From the NCBI GenBank assembly GCA_001953115.1, contig LSSL01000525.1, positions 8,093 through 24,556 on the forward strand: 16,464 bases of DNA. The letters run 5' to 3'. Each line of letters starts with the position of its first letter. Within the stretch, counting starts at the first letter, position 1. Origin of the DNA: Smittium mucronatum (taxonomy: Eukaryota > Kickxellomycota > Harpellomycetes > Harpellales > Legeriomycetaceae). The translations under genes were made by a program, and so were the position numbers. Of the stretch, positions 1 through 9,137 are shown piece after piece. Under the pieces are notes generated by a model. That model did not search any database. It saw only the letters and a program-made list of their open reading frames with translations, and had not been told where the DNA came from.

Positions 1-15
1 CCCCCCCCCCCCCCC
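1..15. repeat. Poly-C homopolymer at window edge
   Basis: Fifteen consecutive C residues open the window, followed by a short stretch richer in G+C than its surroundings. A small hairpin (TTCATC, loop TCT, GATGAA) lies at about 21-35. It is not a recognisable telomere repeat, because there is no tandem unit such as CCCTAA. It may be a real homopolymer tract or an assembly or contig edge; the sequence cannot tell which. Confidence 0.6.
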
Positions 16-150
16 ACCAATTCATCTCTGATGAACCCAGTGAGTTTTATATTGGATTATAAAAAATTAGGAGAGATATTTTTGTGTTAAATCAAACTTG
101 AATAATATAAAAATACGTATAGATGGTGTTATAAAATACTTGCTTTTTTT

Positions 151-285
151 AAGTTTAGACCTTTATCATCACCAAAATCTCCACCATTTAACCCGAAATT
201 TCTACCCATTCATTCATTATTTCCTCACCATCACCAAAAAAAACACTTTTTATCACCTAAAAATGAAAAAATTTCAATATTATAT
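151..285 (+). repeat. Left inverted-repeat arm of the first element
   Basis: This is a C-rich, almost G-free stretch in an AT-rich setting. The motif CATCACCAAAA occurs twice (167-177 and from 229), so the arm has internal repetition. It matches the reverse complement of about 1100-1262. Confidence 0.5.
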
Positions 286-1099
286 ATTTTTTATACTATT
301 ATTTTTTTTTCGCTAATAGATATTAAGTTTTCGAAAGTAGCAAAATTTGATAAATTTTTTATTCGTACAAACTATTTTATACGGCAGATTTTTAGAGAAA
401 CCAGAAGTTCTACATATAATAGTTTCTTATTTCATTTTTAGTAAAAATACTGATTATTAATTAGCTTCTTATTATTTGATTAAAATAAAATCGTAGCAAA
501 TAATATATTATAAAAGTCTAAATTAGGCAAGTTTTATACAATTTCAAAAACTATGCATGTCCATTAAGCCAATAGTATACGGAAGTAAAATTGTTCTATA
601 AGAATAGCAGGAAAAAAGATTCTTGTCTTGAAAATAATCTCCCATATAATTTAATACTACGATTAATTTTATATTTGGATTAGTGGAGCTAAATAACCAA
701 ACCTTATGAGTAATTTTGTAATATACTATATTCGCTTAGTTTAAAAATATGAAATCTGTCAAAATTTAGATCAGTTGTTAAAAATGACTTTTATAAGTCT
801 TTTTATATATATTATAGAAGTATGCAATGTTATTTACTAATTATTTGAGAGTTTTATAAGAAAAGATTGAAAAAGATATCAAAGTTCAAATTTTTTAAAA
901 AAAATTTAAAATTTCGATAGCGGATGGTGTCTTTTCTTTTTTCTAGGTTTATTATCATTAATTCACAGCAAGTTTATGCTTAAAAAAACTCAATTTTACC
1001 ATTAAATTAAGGTCATGATTTGTAATTTTTGAATTTTCTTTATTAGAATCATAATTGGGGGTATTTCTGAAATTAAATAAATTAAAGGGTTAATACTAT

Positions 1100-1262
1100 T
1101 GATAATTACTCATTCCATTTTTTGGAAATGGAAAAAGATTTTTTTGGTGATTTGAAAAGCCTCTAAAAAGATATTTTTCCGATGGTGAAGAAATAATAAG
1201 TGGGTGAGTTAAATTTTCTGATTGATTGGAGATGATTTCGGCGATGGAAAAGTTTTAAACTT
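1100..1262 (-). repeat. Right inverted-repeat arm of the first element
   Basis: This is a G-rich counterpart of the left arm. It also contains a near-perfect local hairpin, TTCCATTT at 1113-1120 and AAATGGAA at 1126-1133 around a 5-base loop. It carries about 30 bases that are absent from the left arm. Confidence 0.5.
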
Positions 1263-2804
1263 TACTTTAATAATGTATTGAGATAATGATTAAGCAATGA
1301 AAAATTAATTTTAGAAAAATACATCAAAAAGTGTAAAAGTATTTTTCCCAAATATTATATGAATTCACCGCTAAACTCGCCATATTTGTGCTTTATTTGA
1401 TGCATCCATTTCTCCCTACTTTCAGAACCTAATCACCAATCCCAAATTCTAACCAAAAAAGTTCTTATTTAGCTTGTTTATTTTTTTAATGAAAAACTCA
1501 AATAAAAATCATTGATTTTACAAATGAATTTCAATCAAGATAATAGGAAAACAATTATCCAAAAATATTTCATCAAAATTTTAATCTTTGAGATTTAAAT
1601 CATAATTATAGAATGGGTATGTTTTATTAATAAGATTTAAAAAAAATTTCGTTTGTAATTATCTAAAAATTAATTTAATAAAATTAATTTGTTTTATTTA
1701 TAGTTAAAATATTGTTTTTTCAGATTCAAAAAGGTGGAGATATGTTTTTATTTATTAGAAATTTGAATATTTTTTATTTATTTTTAGAAAAGTTTAAATC
1801 ACATAACTTTATATAATAAATGGATTTTTCATATTAAATTTAAATATAAATGCTATAATGATTATATAATTATCAAGATTTATTTTTATATTAACGCAAT
1901 TAATTTTCACGAATATGGATGTGTAACGATAAATAATTTTTGATAAATATGCTAACAATAGACATAATAAGTGCTTTATTGTTCCACTCTAGTGTAAAAT
2001 AATTTATTTCATAATAAAAATTTTTATCCAAATATTACTAAGAAATAAATAGAATATAAATTTAATTGATTTAAATATAGTATAAAAAAAGCGTGAAAAA
2101 ATTCCGAAATAATGCTATTAACTAATACGGGCATTAATCTAGTAAATTGGCATTAAATAATCAGTATAATTAATTTGTTTTTTCTAATTTAAAATATATA
2201 TTAAGTAATGAATAGTGAATAATTTTCGCTATTAACTCCACAAATACAAAAAAAAATTATATAATTTATTGAAAATATTTGAAAGATATTAAATATTATA
2301 AATTGATTTAATAAAGGTAAAAAAATGAATATTCAATCATATCTCATCCGATAACCTGAAACTACATCTGAATCTCAAATTAACTTTGAATCAAAACTTA
2401 ATTTAAATTATTAGCTTAATCTAATATTTTTTTCTAATTTTAAAAATTGGGTTTTTTTTTGAACAATAGACATTTAAAAAAAAATGAAATCATTAAATAG
2501 TCTTTTTTGCATAATAATTCTTAATAAAAAATGTGTATGTTGTATGAAGATGTGGGAGACAAGTGAAATTGGGCATTGAAAAGTGATTTTGAGATTTATG
2601 TGATATTGAGAAAATCATTACTATTGTCAGACTTTTAAATTTTGATTGAAAATTTTCAAATAGAAGCTATTCAAATTATTATTTTTTTTGTTATTAAAAT
2701 TTTATGATATATTTTAGTCACTTGTTTTTCTATAAAATTGCACCAAATGAATTCCACCTCGCCCCTAATATTTAAACCAAAAAATTATTTATTTGATCAA
2801 TTTA

Positions 2805-2826
2805 TTGTGCTAAAGTGCTAGCACAA
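2805..2826. repeat. Perfect 8-bp stem hairpin
   Basis: TTGTGCTA, a 6-base loop AAGTGC, then TAGCACAA. The stem has above-background G+C. No gene lies nearby, so its role, if any, is unknown. Confidence 0.4.
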
Positions 2827-5024
2827 ATTTTAAAAAACGTGATAAAACATGGTTTTGTTGCTTTCAATACTAAAAATAAATTCAAAAGTTCTAAGTCGAC
2901 AAAATATAGTAATGCATTGAAAACCCTAATACACTTTTTCTTAGTTTTTTTAATGCGGTTAAATTTGAAAATTGAATCATTAAAATAAACGTTGAGGTTT
3001 GTTTGTGAAACCTATTCAAATAAAAACTTGGAAGAAAGAAACCTCTAGGTATGGAATTTATATACTAAAATAAAAGTTCGAAATTTACTGGATTAAAAAA
3101 CCTAGACCCTCTTATATTTAATTTTTTTAAAAAAAGATAAATTATTAAAGCTCTCTATTTTTATTAAGCGATCTATTTCTTTCAAAAAAAAGCTTTCATA
3201 AAGTTTAAAGTTTCAATATTTTTAATTGAAAATCCATATATTTTTTTTTAAAGCTCAATTTAGGAATTTATAAAAAATGGTTAAAAATAATGATTTTTTT
3301 GTATAAATGAATCTCAATGTTATTCTAAAAAAAATCTAATAAGCAGAAAAAATTAAGATGTGTAGCTACTTATTTTTCACTAAAAATTGAAATGTTTAGC
3401 TTAAAAAAATGACTTAATTTAAATCAAAATTTTATTTTTGTTAAATTAATGCTTTATCTAATAATTCATACCTTTAATCCGGTGTTTTTACCGCGGAATC
3501 TTAATTTAAACTTAATTAGTAAATAAGGAAATATATCTTTTATAATTTAATATCATTTCAAAAGAATTTAAATTTTAAACTCATTCTTTTTAAAAGTGAT
3601 CTCAATTATATAATTTTACTTAAAATATTAATCCGGAAATTCTAATTATAACATTTATTTATGTGAATATGGGTTTATCAAGTTTAGATTCCCCAAAAAA
3701 CTTTTCTATAATTATCAAAAAAAAAACTCGATTATAATATAAAAATTTCATTTTAATATTTATTCTCAGAACAACTTTAGTGACTTAAAAGGCATATGTT
3801 TTTTAGGGTTTCTAAATTTGTTTTAAATATTTCTCAATAATTTTAGGTTGTATTTCCTTTAAACAGCATAAAAATTATAAGCATGTATTAAATTTAGACC
3901 TGATAAAAAACTTTTTGGGTAAAATAAAATCCATCTAGGGTAAATTTAGAAGGATCTATTTAATTTGAAATATTGTGATTAGCGGGTCAAAAAAAATTTT
4001 TTTTATTAAAATTTAAAATTATCCAATAATTGTGGTTTTTCTTAATACCGATTAGATCTCAAAATCATCGTTTAATACTCAAATACACACCTGGTATATA
4101 TATATATATTTGAACTTTAAAACCAAGTAATTTTTTTGAAAAATTAATTAAAAAATAATTTTTGTTTGTTTAATATTATTAGCGTTTTTTATTGAAGCTT
4201 TTTGTATAGAAATAAATCACTTTTAACAGCTAAAAATAAATAGATTTTGTGCCATGATTACGTCTTTATCCAAAGTTTTGTTAAAATAGAAATTTTTAAA
4301 ATAAAATAAAATTTATTAATCATAATATTTTTAAAATGCTTAGCGATCTTACTAATTTCAAATTTTCAAAATATATGTTATTATGTGAAAAAATTTTGAA
4401 TCCTAAAAATAACAAAAAATTTACATATTATACATTTATATAACTCCACTTTTTTTAAATAAAGAATACCAATTTTTTTCTTTAATCAAAATTTTCTTAA
4501 ATAAATTAAAAATTACTTATATTACTTATATTTATCAGTATAAAAACTCGATATTAATGTTAATTTTTTTAGTAAAGAATCCTTAGTGATTCATCAAAAA
4601 AAAAAACAGCCATTAAGTAAAATTTAATTTTAGTCATTCAGTTTCTCATATTTAATTAATTTTTAAGCTTAACTATTGAAAATTATTATTATTTATATCA
4701 GTAAATAGTTTTTTATATAAAAAATAAGTATTTGTGACAAATGGTTTAAATTTAATATGTAAATTAATCCTTTATGTCTGTGGTTTCATTATAAGTTTAA
4801 TATTATAAAATTGCATAAAGATAAAAAAAATCTATTAAATTATATTTATTGGTTCAAGACCAATTTAATAAATAAAAAGAATAAGAATAATGTCAAATTT
4901 TTTCATAATCAATTATTATTTTATAATTAAGAAATACTGAAAAAAACAAAATTATTATGAAAGAGTTTATAAATGAAAAATAACAAGCATTTTTTTTAAA
5001 TAATAATAAAAATAAGATTTCGAT

Positions 5025-5048
5025 ATAAATAAATAAATAAATAAATAA
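5025..5048. repeat. ATAA microsatellite, six units
   Basis: Six perfect tandem copies of ATAA. This is an ordinary low-complexity tract for DNA of this composition. Confidence 0.85.
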
Positions 5049-6771
5049 AAGATTTATTGTTTATATTTTTTATCTCAGAAATTAGAAATTGTTGTAAGTT
5101 TTATCGAATATTTTCTTAAAGGCTAAATATTACTTCTAAATATATGAAATATTCTAAAGTACCAAAATTTAACTCCATCTTAATAAACTAATTTTTTAAA
5201 AAAAAATCTATCATTTTGTAAAACTTACTGAAATTTCATCTAATTTTTAATTTTTTTTTAAATTAAGGGTATTAAAGATAAAATAACCCTCACAATTATT
5301 TTTTGATAGCACAAAAGGTTCAACATTTGAGCGAGTTATTATGAATATATTGTTTATAAAATATGAAATTCATATAAAAAGAGTAGAGTTGAAAATTTAT
5401 ATAAATAATTCGTTATAATAATATTAACAATACTTAATCATATAATTAATACCAGATGACTAATATTTATGAAATAAATAACGAATAATGCTTTTATTTA
5501 TCTATACAGAAATTTTTTAACATAAGATATTAATTTAAAATTTTATTTTCAATTTTTATTGATTTTGGATTTTAAATGTTTGATTATTCACAAGAACTCA
5601 ATATAAAAACTGCCGCAAAGAAATGGAATTATATAAAATAAAATAAAATTTTATAATTTAAATAACCCTATTCTAAATAACTTTTATAAAATAAAATCGG
5701 TTAAAGTTTTGTTTACTAGCTATATATAAATGAATTTTTAATTTTAAAGCTGATAATTTTTATAATTTCAAAATAAATTTCTCGCATTTAAAGATTTGAA
5801 GTTCCAATAAGATTATTAAAAAAAAAGAAAAATCGAATATTTACCATTTATTATTAATATTTCGAAAAAAAAATTATCTAAAAGATTGGTTATATTTAGA
5901 TAATGAAATATTATGGATTTACTGATTCTAAAATGAATTTATCGGATCACTATTTATAGTTATAGCGAGTATTATAAAAGCTAGCTCGTTTTCGTGATTC
6001 TATCTTAACGTTTTTATATCGATTAAATAACATTTTGCCCATTTTCAAATGATTGGTGAAATTTAAAAAATGAAATGCGCTTTAAATAGCATTAAAAATA
6101 AAACCATAAATTAATCCGGGAGTAATATTTAAAAAGTTAAATTTATATTATTTATTGAAGCTTAGAAAAATAAGTGTTTATATACAGTGTATGGATTTTA
6201 ATTAAAATGGTTAAATTTTAAAAGTGTCATACATTTAGATTAATCAGATAAAATTCTGTAAAAAAAACACTAAGAAAAAATTAAAACAAGAAAAATTTAA
6301 AGATAATTTTTTAATGTTTATGTCTATTACTTTACAAAAAAAATTCTAAATATATTTTAAAAATACAAAAAAAATTTATTGAAGGTTGAATAAAATACGA
6401 ATTACTTACAATAAAACCATGTGACACACGAAAAAAAAGCATCAAACAAGTTTTGGATATAAAAAATTAAAGTATGTCAAAAAGATGTATAAAATAAGCG
6501 TCATTATTATTAGAAAAATAGTATCAATAATATTTTTTCACCGATAATCGCATTCCTTTATTAGAAAAAAGTTAATTAGTTAAATTAGTTTTATTATTTG
6601 TATTTCTCATAAAAACTTAAGGTAAACAGATTTTAATTTAAAAATATATAGGAGATGTTTAAAACAGGAAATATAAACATGAAAATAGTTATTAGACACA
6701 AAAATTATAATTTATCACAAATATAAGTTTCATTGGTCTAAAAATTACTAATACAAAGCTTATTTTGACTG

Positions 6772-6777
6772 TATATA
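6772..6777 (+). promoter_or_regulatory. Possible upstream TATA element of the tRNA array
   Basis: TATATA lies 22 to 27 bases before the first base of tRNA-Leu. An upstream TATA at about this distance helps place TFIIIB on tRNA genes in some eukaryotes, such as plants and fission yeast. In DNA this rich in A+T the match may be chance. The tRNA genes also carry good internal A and B boxes. Confidence 0.35.
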
Positions 6778-6798
6778 CATATTTTCGAAAAAATACGT

Positions 6799-6881
6799 GG
6801 TTAGATGGCCGAGTTGGTCTAAGGCGCCGCGTTAAGGCCGCGGTCTCTTCGGGGGCGTGGGTTCAAATCCCACTCTAATCA
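6799..6881 (+). tRNA. tRNA-Leu, anticodon AAG
   Basis: This is an 83-base class II tRNA. The acceptor GGTTAGA (6799-6805) pairs with TCTAATC (6874-6880), with one G-U pair, and the discriminator is A6881. The D stem is GCC/GGC. The anticodon stem CCGCG/CGCGG is perfect and the loop TTAAGGC places AAG at 6834-6836. The variable arm of 13 bases (6844-6856) is long, as expected for leucine. The T stem GTGGG/CCCAC is perfect, with loop TTCAAAT. The A box TGGCCGAGTTGG and B box GGTTCAAATCC are the internal Pol III promoter. A34 is expected to be deaminated to inosine and so read CUN codons. No CCA is encoded and there is no intron. It is the first gene of a three-gene array. Confidence 0.96.
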
Positions 6882-6885
6882 TATT

Positions 6886-6958
6886 GGGGATCTAGCTCAA
6901 ATGGTAGAGCGCTCGCTTAGCATGTGAGAGGCACAGGGATCGATACCCTGGTTCTCCA
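6886..6958 (+). tRNA. tRNA-Ala, anticodon AGC
   Basis: This is a 73-base tRNA starting 4 bases after tRNA-Leu. The D stem GCTC/GAGC, anticodon stem CTCGC/GTGAG (one G-U) with loop TTAGCAT (AGC at 6919-6921), and T stem CAGGG/CCCTG with loop ATCGATA all form. The overall sequence closely follows the eukaryotic nuclear tRNA-Ala pattern. The acceptor GGGGATC pairs with GTTCTCC and includes G3-U70, the universal alanine identity pair. Position 6-67 is a U-U mismatch. The discriminator is A6958 and no CCA is encoded. The spacer before it (TATT) contains no Pol III terminator, so it is probably cotranscribed with tRNA-Leu. Confidence 0.95.
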
Positions 6959-6963
6959 AAATT

Positions 6964-7036
6964 GGTCCTGTGGCCCAATGGACAAGGCGCTTGACTACGA
7001 ATCAAGAGATTCCAGGTTCGAGTCCTGGCTGGATCA
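6964..7036 (+). tRNA. tRNA-Arg, anticodon ACG
   Basis: This is a 73-base tRNA starting 5 bases after tRNA-Ala. The D stem GCC/GGC, anticodon stem CTTGA/TCAAG with loop CTACGAA (ACG at 6997-6999), and T stem CCAGG/CCTGG with loop TTCGAGT are all well formed. The B box GGTTCGAGTCC is a perfect consensus match. The acceptor GGTCCTG pairs with CTGGATC with one G-U pair and a U-U mismatch at 6-67, the same position that is mismatched in the neighbouring tRNA-Ala. The discriminator is A7036 and no CCA is encoded. It ends the array; T-runs follow within a few bases. Confidence 0.95.
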
Positions 7037-7038
7037 AA

Positions 7039-7066
7039 TTTTCTGCTAACTATATTTTTATTTTTT
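7039..7066 (+). terminator. Pol III terminator region after the tRNA array
   Basis: TTTT at 7039-7042 begins two bases after tRNA-Arg, backed up by TTTTT at 7055-7059 and TTTTTT at 7061-7066. These are the first runs of four or more T downstream of the start of the array, since neither short spacer has one. This supports a single transcript carrying all three tRNAs. Confidence 0.7.
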
Positions 7067-7224
7067 CTAACACTCAATTTTAATACGTTTAATACAAATT
7101 TCGATTATAGAATAATTTATTTATATTTTAATTATTATACAATATAAACGGTGCTGATTGGCCAAATAATCCGAACTAAATACATACAGAAGAAAAAATA
7201 AGGACTAAAATGATGTTTCTGGAT

Positions 7225-7255
7225 CCCATTTTAATAATTGCTATTATTAAATGGG
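7225..7255. repeat. Hairpin between tRNA array and transposon
   Basis: CCCATTTTAATAAT and ATTATTAAATGGG form a stem of 13 pairs with one bulged T around a 4-base loop. It lies about 190 bases after tRNA-Arg and about 30 bases before the transposon repeat. It is not followed by a T-run, so it does not look like a terminator. The rest of the spacer 7067-7284 holds nothing I recognise. Confidence 0.45.
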
Positions 7256-7284
7256 TTGGTACATATTATTAAGGTTTAATTAGC

Positions 7285-7460
7285 ATTTTTTAAAAAAATA
7301 AATACTCTAAATTTAGAAAAGAACACATTTCACAAAAAAACTGACCAATTTTCAATTATTGGAATAGAATTTATCAATTCAATGGCTGATCAATTTAAAA
7401 AATAAATGCGATATTTTTCTAATTAAAAAAAGGAGCACTTTCCAATCATAAAATGAAAAT
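7285..7460 (+). repeat. Left terminal inverted repeat of the transposon
   Basis: The outermost alignable part is a seven-A run at 7292-7298 followed by AATTTAGAAAA-like sequence. Then come CAAAAAAACTGACCAATTTT and, near the inner end, GGAGCACTTT. It aligns with the reverse complement of the right repeat over about 150 bases, with substitutions and short gaps. Homology fades inward of about 7460. Confidence 0.75.
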
Positions 7461-7607
7461 TTTTAAGGTCTAGAGATCATTTTTAATAGAAAAATCATCA
7501 CCAAAAAACATTTCTTCAAAGGCTTAATTTTTGAAAAGTTTATAGAACTTAAAATTTAATAAAATATGATTTATAACCAGTATTTATAGAATCATATATT
7601 GATGTAA

Positions 7608-8788
7608 AAAATAAAATCCCAGAATGTTATAATTTATTGTAAATTTACAGATATATACCCAAAATCCAAAAAAAATGCAGTCAAAGAAAATAAAGGACGC
7701 AATTTTACGAATTTTTTTAATAGTGGCACATCAATAAAAGATGATTCAGATGCTCTTGGAATCTATATGCACTACAAGAAGAATAGTAGCCAAATAAAAA
7801 AAGCAAAAAGAGAATTTTTTAATTGATATTTATGATACAGATGCTTCAAATAATGAAAATATTTATATTTGTAATTCTGAATTTCGCGTCACTACTAGAC
7901 ACACATGAAAACTACCAGATGATTATTTTTTGGTAAAATATATAGTTTGATAAGCAGAGATCCCGGAATAACCAATAAGAAAAAAAGATAAGTTCTGTTT
8001 TCAAAGTATGGAATACGTATTTTTTTAGCTTCAAATGGTAATATATTTAAAAAATCGAAAGTAACAGAAAAAAGGGATATAAGCTTATCGATTGAGTAAA
8101 TTAATAAGAAAAATTATCAAAGAGAGTGGATTACTCAACATATTCCACCTTAAATTTTCCCAATGAAAGATATTATATTATTTTTTTTGAAGATTCTGGA
8201 TTAAATTGACATTTAAGAAGAACTTATGAAATATCGCTTTCATAAAAAATAGCCCCATTTGTTTTTTTCTATAGACGGAGGAGGGAATTTGTCATTGATT
8301 TTAGATATTAATTACGAAAAAATTGTGAACCATGAAATAATAACTTACAGATCTGTTAGCCGAGAAATTTGTTGAATTGATATCCGAAGTATAAAAAAGT
8401 AGTAGATTAATCTTCATTAAGTGGCTCATATGCGATAACGTAAAAAGACTGAATACAAGAAACACAAAAAAATAGGGAGATTATAGAAATGCCTAGATAT
8501 AATTTGAAATTTTTACCAACATACTCTTACATTATTAACCAAGATGAAAATGCATTAGTAATGTGAAAAATATTTTTTTAAAAAAATCTGGGTGAGCTAG
8601 ATGATTCTCACCATTTTATTAAAGGACATAAATCAAGAAGAATTTGAGAGTATTGCAGAAAGTAATATATGTGGGCATTTTTCTCACACGAATATAAATC
8701 TCAACCTTTCAATGATTGGGTATTTATTCGTCTAAATTTCATTTATATTCAAGCTTTTCTGTATTTAATATTAGTATTATGGGGATAA
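7608..8788 (+). pseudogene. IS630/Tc1/mariner superfamily transposase, multiply frameshifted
   Basis: No intact frame remains, but fragments in all three frames line up in order with a DDE transposase of this superfamily. (1) An N-terminal helix-turn-helix-like segment lies at 7701-7790 (NSGTSIKDDSDALGI) in a stop-free frame 7608-7823. (2) A second DNA-binding part at 7992-8096 contains FSKYGI. (3) The first catalytic block at 8183-8225 reads FFEDSGLN followed by a stop codon and HLRRTY, against the usual F-DESGFN-H form. (4) A GGGNLSLILDINYEK segment at 8277-8321 runs on to a frame end at 8373. (5) The second catalytic Asp is in CDNV (D at 8434-8436). (6) The final block LPTYS...NQDEN at 8513-8551 matches the LPPYSP-NPIEN signature, with the third acidic residue at 8546-8548. 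About 36 residues separate blocks 5 and 6, as in DD34-37E enzymes. The C-terminal frame from 8489 to 8788 has four internal stops before its end. One stop, TGA at 8564, sits where the family usually has Trp. The gene is certainly dead. The assignment rests on motif order and spacing, not on a database search. Confidence 0.8.
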
Positions 8789-8934
8789 TACATCACCACT
8801 TCTTTAACTGATTGTATAAAAAAAATTCAAATTGATCAATGGGAATTTGTGATTATAAAACTAAATTATACTCCGGGTGAATATAGAGTTAAATTTTCAT
8901 ATTTAATTGCAAAATTGTCACTAAAATTTGAAAA

Positions 8935-9137
8935 ATGCTCACTTTTTTATATGATTTTTATTTCATTTTTTTAATTTTAAAGTGCTCGTTTTTTCAATCA
9001 GAAAATGATCAACTTTTTTTTTTAAATTAATCGGCCATTTTACTGAAAAATTTTCATCCAATATTTGAAAATTGATAAGTTTTTTTGTTAATATGTTATT
9101 TTCTAAATTAAAAGTCATCATTTTTTTCTGAAAGTGT
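8935..9137 (-). repeat. Right terminal inverted repeat of the transposon
   Basis: This is the inverted counterpart of the left repeat. It is made of recurring short blocks of the form TG(A/C)T(C/A) followed by a T-run, beginning near 8935, 8983, 9006, 9073 and 9113, which look like subterminal transposase-binding repeats. Sequence similarity to the left arm fades outside about 9137. Confidence 0.75.

Larger units (their letters stand above)
100..1310. mobile_element. Decayed inverted-repeat element without coding capacity
   Basis: Two arms, about 151-285 and 1100-1262, are imperfect inverted copies of each other. CATCACCAAAAT at 167-178 pairs with CATCGCCGAAAT read on the minus strand from 1246 to 1235. 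TTCCTCACCATC at 221-232 pairs with TTCTTCACCATC read from 1192 to 1181. The distance between the two motifs is 54 bases in both arms. Farther in, the arms still match (ACC plus an A-run, then a T-run and an AAAATG) after an insertion of roughly 30 bases in the right arm. The roughly 800 bases between the arms are AT-rich and hold no reading frame I can support. This is the form of a non-autonomous DNA transposon (MITE-like or foldback). The outer ends are not sharply defined, and I found no certain target-site duplication. It could also be a chance inverted duplication, but the equal spacing argues for one origin. Confidence 0.5.
1311..6770. other. AT-rich desert without identifiable genes
   Basis: I see no reading frame, RNA gene or convincing repeat family in this 5.4 kb. 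It holds many A- and T-runs, a (TA)n tract near 4096-4109, six ATAA units at 5025-5048, a 9-base tandem duplication at 4512-4529, and a perfect 8-bp stem hairpin at 2805-2826. A G-richer patch at about 2530-2640 and a C-richer one at about 1370-1460 might be very old repeat remnants, but no pairing between them is convincing. Sampled lines have about 13 to 28% G+C. Confidence 0.6.

Noticed and set aside
1..15. Telomere
   Set aside because: A pure C run has no tandem telomeric unit.
21..40. CTGATGA resembling a hammerhead ribozyme core or snoRNA C box
   Set aside because: No GAAA with the required helices, and no D box with flanking complementarity, is present at a suitable distance.
98..316. 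72-codon frame at the left end of the window
   Set aside because: It begins at TTG rather than ATG, is a low-complexity run of Phe, Tyr, His and Leu, and overlaps the left inverted-repeat arm. Nothing supports translation.
6892..7077. 61-codon frame on the minus strand
   Set aside because: It lies antisense to the tRNA-Ala and tRNA-Arg genes. The tRNA structures fully explain the sequence.
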